A stretch of DNA of 10,636 bases, taken from positions 1 through 10,636 of the forward strand of contig JAADFS010000005.1 in the NCBI GenBank assembly GCA_013152795.1, given 5' to 3'. Positions 1 through 5,807 of the stretch are shown here, piece by piece (position 1 is the stretch's first letter; each line of letters starts with the position of its first letter). Both the position numbers and the translations under genes were made by a program. Under the pieces are notes generated by a model, which ran no database searches, had not been told where the DNA came from, and saw only the letters and a program-made list of their open reading frames with translations. The stretch comes from Deferribacteres bacterium (GTDB lineage: Bacteria; Nitrospirota; Thermodesulfovibrionia; UBA6902).

Positions 1-183
1 GAGGAAAGATACAAGAAGCTGTTAAAGGAAGTTGAGGCCGGTACAGTGTTCAGGAAAGACAGGAAGGTGCAGTGGGTATGCAGGAAGTGCGGATACGTTC
101 ACGAAGGCGAAGAGCCGCCGAAGACATGCCCTTCATGCAACCATGAGTCGAATTACTTTGAGGTCAAACACGAAGAATATTAA
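1..183 (+). CDS. Rubrerythrin, C-terminal rubredoxin-like domain (5' partial)
   Basis: The reading frame is open from the left edge and ends with TAA at 181-183, giving the last 60 residues. Two CxxC pairs are visible: VCRKCGYVHEG (Cys27 and Cys30 of the visible part) and TCPSCNH (Cys43 and Cys46). This is the pattern of the small Fe(SCys)4 domain that closes rubrerythrins, with the typical EGEEPP linker between the pairs. Rubrerythrins are cytoplasmic non-haem di-iron peroxidases that reduce hydrogen peroxide in anaerobes; the rubredoxin-like domain passes electrons to the di-iron site. The di-iron ferritin-like domain would lie left of the window, so its ligands cannot be checked. The superoxide reductase gene downstream makes the peroxide product that rubrerythrin removes, although a terminator separates them. 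Another rubredoxin-tailed protein is possible but less likely. Confidence 0.88.
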   Translation, partial: EERYKKLLKEVEAGTVFRKDRKVQWVCRKCGYVHEGEEPPKTCPSCNHESNYFEVKHEEY

Positions 184-203
184 TCTGAATGCGTTATAAC
201 CGC

Positions 204-255
204 AACAGGTGGGTCTGCGTACAACCTTTCCGCAGGCCCACCTGTTTATGTTTTT
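204..255 (+). terminator. Rho-independent terminator of the rubrerythrin gene
   Basis: A strong inverted repeat pairs 204-219 with 231-246 (16 positions including one G-T pair) around an 11-nt loop. It is followed by TATG and a run of five T. It lies 20 nt after the rubrerythrin stop codon, and it separates that gene from the superoxide reductase. Confidence 0.85.
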
Positions 256-272
256 GAAAGGTTGTTTTTTAG

Positions 273-329
273 TTAACCTTAATGTTGCATAAACGGGCGG
301 GAGAGTTCGGGTTGCAGGTTAATGAAGAA
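273..329 (+). repeat. Truncated copy (E) of the composite intergenic element
   Basis: It starts with TTAACCTTAATGTTGCATAA at 273-292, the longest version of the family's terminal motif. It continues into GC-rich sequence and a few degenerate 7-bp units (GTT starts at 305, 311 and 318). It lacks the G-rich block and the right end. It forms most of the untranslated region before the superoxide reductase. The ATG inside the motif opens a spurious upstream reading frame beginning MLHKR. Confidence 0.6.
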
Positions 330-353
330 AAAAATTACAGGAGGGCTTTAGCA

Positions 354-737
354 ATGGAAGAAAAAGGACTTTTTTGCGGGATCAACAGGCCGAAAGACGC
401 CTCGAACCTTAGTGACATGGAGAAAAAGCATATCCCCGTGATACATGCCCCTGAGGAGGTCAGGCCGGGCGAACCTTTCAGGGTGACAATCAGCGTAGGT
501 GAGATGCCCCATGTCATGGATGAGGCGCACCACATCCAGTGGCTTGAGGTCAGCTTCGGGGAGAACTTCTATGCACGGATTGATCTGACCCCGGTATTCA
601 CGCGTCCGGAGGTTACAGTGACCCTGGTCAGGCAAGGAAAGGGTACCCATGAGACCGGAACCCTGCGCGTTGTCGAGCGGTGTAATCTGCACGGCCTGTG
701 GGAGGCTGCAAGGGATATCAGAATAATCAAGGAGTAG
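354..737 (+). CDS. Superoxide reductase, class II (neelaredoxin type)
   Basis: A 127-residue cytoplasmic enzyme that reduces superoxide to hydrogen peroxide without making oxygen, at a mononuclear Fe(His)4(Cys) centre. Candidate ligands are all present at family spacing: His26 (KKHIP), His53 and His59 (PHVMDEAHHI), Cys110 and His113 (ERCNLHGLW). There is no N-terminal desulforedoxin domain, which makes it class II. The start at 354 is chosen because CAGGAGGG (339-346) sits 7 nt upstream, and the longer frame from 282 runs through a dispersed repeat. One oddity is that the usual Glu-Lys-His before the first ligand reads Lys-Lys-His, with the Glu one residue earlier. The neighbours fit an oxygen-defence role: rubrerythrin upstream, and a DUF302 gene 46 nt downstream, probably in the same transcript. 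Confidence 0.92.
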   Translation: MEEKGLFCGINRPKDASNLSDMEKKHIPVIHAPEEVRPGEPFRVTISVGEMPHVMDEAHHIQWLEVSFGENFYARIDLTPVFTRPEVTVTLVRQGKGTHETGTLRVVERCNLHGLWEAARDIRIIKE

Positions 738-771
738 ATGCAAACATTAATCGTTGCATTGCATAAACGTG
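738..771. repeat. Two element ends joined back to back (degenerate palindrome)
   Basis: ATGCAAACATTAA (738-750) resembles a right end of the element family. It runs directly into TTAATCGTTGCATTGCATAA (747-766), which resembles a left end; the two share TTAA. The result is an imperfect palindrome between the superoxide reductase stop codon and the DUF302 ribosome binding site. It could be a remnant of two adjacent copies or of an excision, or it could be an operator. Confidence 0.45.
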
Positions 772-783
772 GCGGGAGGCGCT

Positions 784-1170
784 ATGAGTTATTACTTCAG
801 CAAGGTATTGAATACATCTTTTGAAGAGGCCGTGGCAAGGGTGACCGATGAGTTGAAAAAAGAAGGATTCGGCATCCTCACAGAGGTTGACGTCAGGGCG
901 ACACTGAAGAAAAAGTTGAATGTGGATTTCAGGAACTATAAAATCCTCGGGGCCTGTAATCCGCCGTTTGCGTACAGGGCACTGGAGGCGGAAGATAAAA
1001 TCGGAACCATGCTGCCCTGCAATGTGATTGTGCAGGAGACCGGCGCGGGACAGGTGGAGGTATCGGCTGTTGATCCCGTGGCATCAATGAAGGCCGTTGA
1101 AAATCCGGCGCTGGGGGAAATCGCCGCCGAGATTCAGAACAAACTGAAAAAAGTCATCGGCGCTTTATAG
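784..1170 (+). CDS. DUF302 domain protein
   Basis: A 128-residue soluble protein with the DUF302 signature: the GACNPPFAYRALEAE stretch (residues 56-70) followed by IGTMLPCNVIVQE (73-85), including Cys58 and Cys79. It has no signal peptide or membrane segment, so it is probably cytoplasmic. The family's biochemical function is not established; members are often found near oxidative-stress or sulfur genes. The start at 784 follows GGCGGGAGG (771-779) by 4 nt. The longer frame from 754 would begin inside the repeat and gives no family similarity. It lies 46 nt after the superoxide reductase and is probably co-transcribed with it. The composite element that follows may end the transcript. The family call is firm; a redox role is inferred from position only. 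Confidence 0.85.
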   Translation: MSYYFSKVLNTSFEEAVARVTDELKKEGFGILTEVDVRATLKKKLNVDFRNYKILGACNPPFAYRALEAEDKIGTMLPCNVIVQETGAGQVEVSAVDPVASMKAVENPALGEIAAEIQNKLKKVIGAL

Positions 1171-1173
1171 AAC

Positions 1174-1420
1174 TTAATGTTGCATAAACGCGGCAAGGGA
1201 GGCTGCTGTAACACCTTTATAAAGCGATGGGATATTGGAATTTCAACAGAGGGTGCAGGGTGCAGTTGTCAGGGTGCAGAAAGAAACAGGTCCCCCCTCC
1301 CTTGGCGGGAGGGGGTTAGGGGGAGGGGGCTGAGCTGTTACCACTTAAGGAATCGCAGATAAAGCTTTCCCGGCAGACTCCTCTGCCCCGCCAGCAGTAT
1401 TTATTGCCACTGTAAGATAA
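1174..1420 (+). repeat. Composite intergenic element, copy A (MITE-like)
   Basis: About 247 bp. The left end TTAATGTTGCATAAACG is at 1174-1190. A segment shared with copy B follows (around 1217-1240), then 7-bp units of GGGTGCA type (1253-1280). The G-rich block occupies 1291-1329, with the hairpin CCCCCTCCC/GGGAGGGGG and a second G-rich arm. After it come AGATAAAGCTTTCCCGGCA (1358-1376) and GCCACTGTAAGATAAA (1406-1421), both of which recur in copy D on the other strand. It fills the whole gap between the DUF302 and HEPN genes. The G-rich block could act as a terminator, though no T run follows. Confidence 0.75.
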
Positions 1421-1436
1421 ATGAGGAGGAAATACA

Positions 1437-1823
1437 ATGACCGAAACAGCAAAAGACAGGCTGCGCAGGGCCAATGAATATATTCAGGAGGCAGAACTAA
1501 TCCGCAGGGAAAAGATAGGGAACCTCCACGTGCTTGCAAACCTGTATCACGCGATGATGAACTGTCTCTTCGCCCTGCTGGATGTAAGGGATATCGGCAA
1601 GCTCACGCATGCCGATGTCATAGAAGAGTTTGAAAAGCAGTATATGCAGTCAGGGGTCTTCAGCACGGAGTTCTCCGATGCCCTTCATTTCACGTACAAC
1701 ATCACCCACGAGTGCGACTGCGACCATATGAAGCATCCGGAGGATGAGGATATAGACAGGCTCTTTCCGGTTGCCGGAAGGTTTGCCAGGGCGGTTGAGG
1801 AGTATTTGAAGAAGAATCAGTAA
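1437..1823 (+). CDS. HEPN-domain protein, UPF0332-like
   Basis: A 128-residue, largely helical protein. The pattern RRANEYIQEAELI, then NLYHAMMNCLFALLDV (35-50), THADVIEEFEKQYMQSG (57-73) and a last helix AVEEYLKK (119-126) is that of the small HEPN family (PF05168/UPF0332 type). Such proteins often work with a minimal nucleotidyltransferase as a toxin-antitoxin pair, some being RNases. Here no nucleotidyltransferase is adjacent. Where relatives have an R-x3-DY or Rx4-6H motif, this protein reads THECDCDHMKHPED. It therefore lacks an evident RNase motif and instead carries a His/Cys cluster (H91, C93, C95, H97, H100). The start is supported by GAGGAGG (1424-1430) 6 nt upstream. It begins 17 nt after repeat copy A. 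The fold call is good; the function is unknown. Confidence 0.72.
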   Translation: MTETAKDRLRRANEYIQEAELIRREKIGNLHVLANLYHAMMNCLFALLDVRDIGKLTHADVIEEFEKQYMQSGVFSTEFSDALHFTYNITHECDCDHMKHPEDEDIDRLFPVAGRFARAVEEYLKKNQ

Positions 1824-1846
1824 AAAATATTATCCAGTTGGACATA

Positions 1847-1863
1847 CCCTGATCTCTTCAGGG
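1847..1863. other. Small hairpin between the HEPN and Met-rich genes
   Basis: CCCTGA (1847-1852) and TCAGGG (1858-1863) form a 6-bp stem around TCTCT. A-rich sequence follows on the plus strand, so it is not a convincing plus-strand terminator. It may be a weak leader structure 13 nt before the ribosome binding site of the methionine-rich gene. Confidence 0.3.
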
Positions 1864-1890
1864 CTGAAAAAAACGGAAGGAGGTTTTATC

Positions 1891-2310
1891 ATGAAAAGGC
1901 TGATGATTATAAGTACCCTGGTGATTGTATTGTCGGCAGGCGCGGGTTATGCCGGCATGGGCGGCGGCATGATGGGCGGTGGAGGTGACGAATCCGGCGG
2001 TATGGGCATGCAGCACGGAAAGATGGGACAATCGGGCATGATGATGCATGGAAAGAATATGATGGGCGGCATGATGAAGGACATGAACAGCATGACGGCA
2101 ATGATGCAGGACATGTCAAAGATGATGGAAAGGGGAATGAGCTCCGCGGAGATGGCGGGGATGTCCGAGATAATGAAGGAGATGTGCGGGCACATGATGG
2201 AAATGTCAAGGATGATGAAAAACGGCGGCATTTCGCAGAAAGACATGCAGAGGCTGCATCAGCAGATGATGGAGACGAGGAAGAAATTCGACATGCTGCG
2301 CATGAAGTAA
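1891..2310 (+). CDS. Secreted methionine-rich small protein
   Basis: A 139-residue protein with a clear signal peptide: MKR, then a hydrophobic stretch (residues 4-15), with likely signal peptidase I cleavage after AGYA (21). About 37 of 139 residues are Met. After cleavage come a Gly/Met-rich segment with His (22-60: GMGGGMMGGGG, GMQHGKMG, MMMHGKNMM) and a helical Met/Lys/Glu-rich part (about 61-139). There is a single Cys, in MCGHMMEM. Met- and His-rich periplasmic proteins commonly bind Cu(I) or Ag(I) or quench oxidants. That role is inferred from composition alone; I do not recognise a named family. AAGGAGG (1877-1883) lies 7 nt before the start. The gene has no visible metal-transport partner in the window, and repeat copy B begins right after its stop codon. 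Confidence 0.8.
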   Translation: MKRLMIISTLVIVLSAGAGYAGMGGGMMGGGGDESGGMGMQHGKMGQSGMMMHGKNMMGGMMKDMNSMTAMMQDMSKMMERGMSSAEMAGMSEIMKEMCGHMMEMSRMMKNGGISQKDMQRLHQQMMETRKKFDMLRMK

Positions 2311-2311
2311 G

Positions 2312-2547
2312 CTTAACGTTGCATAAACTGCAGGAGAGTTCCAGGTTGCGAGTTGCGGGTTGCGGGTTGCGAGTTCAACGGCTATAAGGCGATAGGATAA
2401 TTGCAGAGGGTACAGTTGTCAGGGTGCAGGATGAAACGAGTCCCCCCTCCCCTGGCGGGAGGGGGTTAGGGGGAGGGGGAACAGGTCTTTATTCTGCCCC
2501 CTGCCCCCTGCCCCCTCTGAACACCGGTATTTTCATGCAACATTAAG
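2312..2547 (+). repeat. Composite intergenic element, copy B, with inverted ends
   Basis: About 236 bp, bounded by CTTAACGTTGCATAAA (2312-2327) and its inverted partner TTTCATGCAACATTAAG (2531-2547). Inside, in order, are four 7-bp GTTGCGG-type units (2345-2372), a segment shared with copy A (2382-2428), and ATGAAACGAG before the 39-bp G-rich block (2441-2479). Three exact CTGCCCC heptads on the opposite sense follow (2494-2514). This is the clearest copy with terminal inverted repeats, the layout of a MITE. It contains no open reading frame of its own. Confidence 0.78.
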
Positions 2548-2548
2548 G

Positions 2549-2581
2549 TTGACTTACAGAAAAAGCTGTATAATATATACA
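2549..2581 (+). promoter_or_regulatory. Candidate promoter giving a leaderless glucan dikinase mRNA
   Basis: A perfect -10 hexamer TATAAT lies at 2569-2574, and TTGACT at 2549-2554 could be the -35. The 14-nt spacer is shorter than the ideal of about 17, so the -35 is uncertain. TATAAT ends 7 nt before the ATG at 2582, which would place transcription start at or next to the start codon. No Shine-Dalgarno sequence is present. The -35 begins 1 nt after the right end of repeat copy B. Confidence 0.5.
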
Positions 2582-5500
2582 ATGCCTGAAGGAACAGAGA
2601 CAAAAAATGATGTCGGCCTCTCCCTTAATCTCAGGGATGAGACTAAGGGAGAGGCGCTGTTTGAAAACACCTATGACCTTCCGGAGGGCAAGCTTGCTGT
2701 TGCAGTAAGCAGGGAGGGCGGGGTTTACCGTATCATCCTGCGTACCGACATATCAGGGCCGTTGCTCATGCACTGGGGCGTGGCCGTGCACTCGCCTTTT
2801 GAATGGACTCCGCCCCCTGAGTCCATACACCCTGAGGGAACAGTCGTAGTTGACGGCAGCGCTGCACAGACCCCCTTTGTTTCAAACCGTCTCGACCTGC
2901 TTATCAGTGAAAAAGACGCCCCCCTCGGTATCTCTTTTGTGCTTAAAAACACTGATACAGGGGCCTGGCTGAAAAATCACGGACAGAACTTCTATATCCC
3001 GGTGAAGGCCCTCCTGCAGGATGCAGGGGTGCTTGCGCCCCGGCTTTCTTATCTTGCAGGGGAGATCATTCATGCAGAAATGGACCGCCATTCATGGACC
3101 CTTATGCACCGTTTCAACCTGTGCCATGATCTGCTGGACAGGGTCAGGGGCGACATCGAGGGGCTTGCGCTTCTCTTTGTGTGGATGCGTTATTCCGCCG
3201 TAAGGCAACTGGACTGGCAGCGTGACTACAATACAAAGCCCGCAGAGCTGAGCCACGCCCAGGACCGGCTTACGCTCAAACTCGCCCGCATATATATCAG
3301 CGAGCCTGAAACCCGCGAGCTCGTGCGCCTGATAATGACCACGCTCGGGCGGGGCGGTGAAGGCCAGCGCGTGCGTGATGAGATACTGAAGATCATGCAC
3401 CGTCACAGGATCAAGGAGGTCAGCGGCCATTTCATTGAGGAATGGCACCAGAAGCTCCATAACAACACCACACCCGACGATATAGTCATCTGCGAGGCGT
3501 ATCTGAATTTCCTGAGAAGCGACGGGGACCTCGGCCTGTTTTATAAAACCCTTGAGGCGGGAGGCGTTACAAAAGAACGCCTGGAGAGCTTCGACCGGCC
3601 GATTGTGACCCCCCCGGACTTTGTTCCCCACCTGAAAGAGGGATTGATACATGATTTTGAGAATTATCTCAGGATACTCAAGTCGGTGCACTCGGGCACT
3701 GATCTTGAAATCGCAGCCCATGCCGCAGGATACCTGCTGGACGGCGGACTGCGGGAAATCATGGACTTCATATTGCAGCACAGGGACGACACCCATGCCG
3801 CGATGCCCGAGCTTGCCGCAGGGATCACCACAATGCGCAACCGCCTCGCGGGTATTTTAAACAGTGACACGGACCACGGCAGGGTCCGCGATATGCTCTA
3901 TCTTGACCTTGCCCTGGAGCAGTTCCTGCGTGTTGTGGTGGAGCGCGGCATCCATATGCTTTCTGACAGGGATCAACTCGTTGAATTAACCGGCATGGCG
4001 GTTGAGAACATGATGCTTTCATATGACAATCCTGAACTCCCGGCATGTCTCCGCCACTGGCAACGCCTTAAGGACATGCCGCGTTTCAGCCGGGACTGGT
4101 CCCTTCATGCCAAGTCCGTCACCGACCGGCTCGGCCGCATAATAGGGGACTTCAGCGAACATTACTACCGGCTGTTCCAGGCCAAGGCCGAGTTTCTGGG
4201 CAGGGCCTTTCACGCAGACTCCTGGGTGATAAACCTCTTTACCGAAGAGGTAGTGCGGGGCAGACCTGCATTTGTACTTTCCACCCTCATACGCCGTCTC
4301 GACCCCCTGCTGCGCGGCAGCGCGGGGATAGGTGACTGGCAGGTCATCAGCCCCGGCCGGGCCAGGGGATATGTGGAGGTGGTTGATGAATTAAGGTCTG
4401 TCCAAGGCAGGGCGTTTGACCGGCCCACGGTCATTGTCACGGACAGGGTGAGCGGAGACGAAGAGCCGCCAGAGGGGGTCAATGTGGTTATCACGCCTGA
4501 TCCGGTTGATCTTGTATCCCATGTGGCTGTCCGCGCCAGAAACGCGCGGCTCCTGTTTGCCACGTGTTATGACAGGGAGCGCTATGAGAGGCTTAAGTCA
4601 CTGAAGGGTCATCTGCTTGATCTCGCGGTGAATACAGCGGGTGATGTGGTGTTTGAAGAGGTTACGGATGAAATGACCGCCGCGCCCCCGCAGGCGAAGA
4701 TAAAACTGAAAAAGATAGACCATCCCGGATTCACCACCTATGCCGTTCATTCAGCGGATTTCAGGGAGGGTCTTGTCGGCGGCAAATCCAACAACCTGAG
4801 GAGCATAATGGACAGGTTGCCGGAGTGGATTCACCTGCCCCCATCGGCAGCGCTGCCGTTCGGGGTGTTCGAGCATGTGCTCGAGCTGGATATCAACAGG
4901 GATGTCGCCGCACGCTACACGGACCTCCTGTCACGGGTTGAGGACAACCCTGAAGAGATTCTCGCCGCTGTACGCAAACTCGTGCTCGAATTGAGGCCGC
5001 CTGATGAACTCCTTCCTTCGCTTCGCAGTGTAATGGAGCAGGCAGGTCTCGGATGGCCCGAGAATCCGGAAGATACCTGGACATGCATAAAACGTGTCTG
5101 GGCGTCCAAGTGGAATGAAAGGGCCTACCTGAGCCGCAGGGCCCGCGGGATCCCGCATGAGGACGTGTTCATGGCGGTTATAATCCAGCAGGTTGTAGAG
5201 GCGGAATACGCATTTGTGATCCATACCGCCAATCCCTTTACGGGCGACAGGAATGAGCTCTATGCAGAGGTGGTGGCCGGGCTCGGGGAGACGCTGGTGG
5301 GCAATTACCCGGGCAGGGCCTTGAGCTTCACCTCAGGTAAAGACACGCCGGAGCCGCATATCCTGTCTTATCCCGGCAAGAGCACGGGCCTTTACGGCAG
5401 CGGGCTTATCTTCCGTTCGGACTCAAACGCCGAGGACCTTGCGGAATACGCGGGCGCAGGACTCTATGACAGCGTCATGCTGAATCCGCCGCGTGAAGTG

Positions 5501-5677
5501 ACAATCGACTATACGGATGAGCCCCTTGTATGGGATGAGGATTTCAGGAGGAGTATGCTCTCGGCCATAACAGAGATCGGAATTATTATTGAAAAGGCGG
5601 CAGGCCTTCCGCAGGACATAGAGGGCGCTTATGCAGGCGGCCTGTACTATGCAGTGCAGACACGGCCCCAGATGTAA
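2582..5677 (+). CDS. Alpha-glucan water dikinase-like protein
   Basis: About 1031 residues. Family members use ATP to put the beta-phosphate on glucosyl residues of alpha-glucan, via a phosphohistidine, releasing AMP and phosphate. Domains, counted from the ATG at 2582: one CBM45-like starch-binding domain (about 30-145; LMHWGV, EWTPPP, Trp65, Trp75, Trp129); a helical middle with the GWD hallmark EEWHQKLHNNTTPDD (286-300); a phosphohistidine domain with SHVAVRARN, catalytic His647; and a C-terminal PPDK-type ATP-binding domain (about 728-1031; GGKSNN 733-738, RSDSNAEDL 945-953, QTRP 1026-1029). The order, His domain before ATP domain, is that of GWD and not of PEP synthase. Plant GWD is near 1400 residues with two CBM45. 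There is no signal peptide, so it is cytoplasmic. The ATG at 2582 is preferred over TTG 2549, which lies in promoter sequence. GH13 and TIM-barrel genes follow. Confidence 0.9.
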   Translation: MPEGTETKNDVGLSLNLRDETKGEALFENTYDLPEGKLAVAVSREGGVYRIILRTDISGPLLMHWGVAVHSPFEWTPPPESIHPEGTVVVDGSAAQTPFVSNRLDLLISEKDAPLGISFVLKNTDTGAWLKNHGQNFYIPVKALLQDAGVLAPRLSYLAGEIIHAEMDRHSWTLMHRFNLCHDLLDRVRGDIEGLALLFVWMRYSAVRQLDWQRDYNTKPAELSHAQDRLTLKLARIYISEPETRELVRLIMTTLGRGGEGQRVRDEILKIMHRHRIKEVSGHFIEEWHQKLHNNTTPDDIVICEAYLNFLRSDGDLGLFYKTLEAGGVTKERLESFDRPIVTPPDFVPHLKEGLIHDFENYLRILKSVHSGTDLEIAAHAAGYLLDGGLREIMDFILQHRDDTHAAMPELAAGITTMRNRLAGILNSDTDHGRVRDMLYLDLALEQFLRVVVERGIHMLSDRDQLVELTGMAVENMMLSYDNPELPACLRHWQRLKDMPRFSRDWSLHAKSVTDRLGRIIGDFSEHYYRLFQAKAEFLGRAFHADSWVINLFTEEVVRGRPAFVLSTLIRRLDPLLRGSAGIGDWQVISPGRARGYVEVVDELRSVQGRAFDRPTVIVTDRVSGDEEPPEGVNVVITPDPVDLVSHVAVRARNARLLFATCYDRERYERLKSLKGHLLDLAVNTAGDVVFEEVTDEMTAAPPQAKIKLKKIDHPGFTTYAVHSADFREGLVGGKSNNLRSIMDRLPEWIHLPPSAALPFGVFEHVLELDINRDVAARYTDLLSRVEDNPEEILAAVRKLVLELRPPDELLPSLRSVMEQAGLGWPENPEDTWTCIKRVWASKWNERAYLSRRARGIPHEDVFMAVIIQQVVEAEYAFVIHTANPFTGDRNELYAEVVAGLGETLVGNYPGRALSFTSGKDTPEPHILSYPGKSTGLYGSGLIFRSDSNAEDLAEYAGAGLYDSVMLNPPREVTIDYTDEPLVWDEDFRRSMLSAITEIGIIIEKAAGLPQDIEGAYAGGLYYAVQTRPQM

Positions 5678-5680
5678 AAC

Positions 5681-5795
5681 TGCAATGTTGCATAAAAGTT
5701 CGGAGTTCAGAGTTCAGAGTTCAAAGTTAAGGGTGCAGGGTGCAGGATGAAACAAGTCCCCCCTCCCCCGGCGGGAGGGGGTTAGGGGGAGGGGG
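5681..5795 (+). repeat. Composite intergenic element, copy C (short)
   Basis: The left end TGCAATGTTGCATAAAAG (5681-5698) is followed by seven consecutive 7-bp units (5698-5746), changing from GTTCAGA type to GTGCAGG type. Then come ATGAAACAAG (5747-5756) and the 39-bp G-rich block (5757-5795). No inverted right end is visible; the element stops 12 nt before the start codon of the TIM-barrel gene. It fills nearly the whole gap after the glucan dikinase. Confidence 0.72.
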
Positions 5796-5807
5796 CAATG
5801 TTAAAAT
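5786..5807 (+). promoter_or_regulatory. Repeat-derived Shine-Dalgarno-like sequence
   Basis: GGGGGAGGGGG at 5785-5795, the last arm of the repeat's G-rich block, is the only purine-rich sequence before the ATG at 5808. The distance of 12 nt from its last G is long for a ribosome binding site. If it is used, folding of the hairpin or quadruplex in the block would control access to it. Confidence 0.4.

Noticed and set aside
282..353. Upstream extension of the superoxide reductase starting MLHKR
   Set aside because: The ATG belongs to the dispersed end motif, the same MLHKR appears at another copy, and a strong ribosome binding site precedes the ATG at 354.
1177..1362. 61-residue frame MLHKRGKGG...
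   Set aside because: It lies wholly within repeat copy A, including its G-rich block, and has no family similarity or ribosome binding site.
2345..2514. CRISPR-like array of short repeats
   Set aside because: The units are 7 bp and contiguous, with no unique spacers and no cas genes in the window.
2549..2581. TTG start of the glucan dikinase 11 codons upstream
   Set aside because: These codons coincide with promoter-like sequence (TTGACT, TATAAT), there is no ribosome binding site, and the ATG at 2582 is more plausible.
3092..3796. 234-residue minus-strand frame
   Set aside because: It is antisense to the GWD-motif region of the dikinase, has no recognisable family features, and arises from high-GC codon bias.
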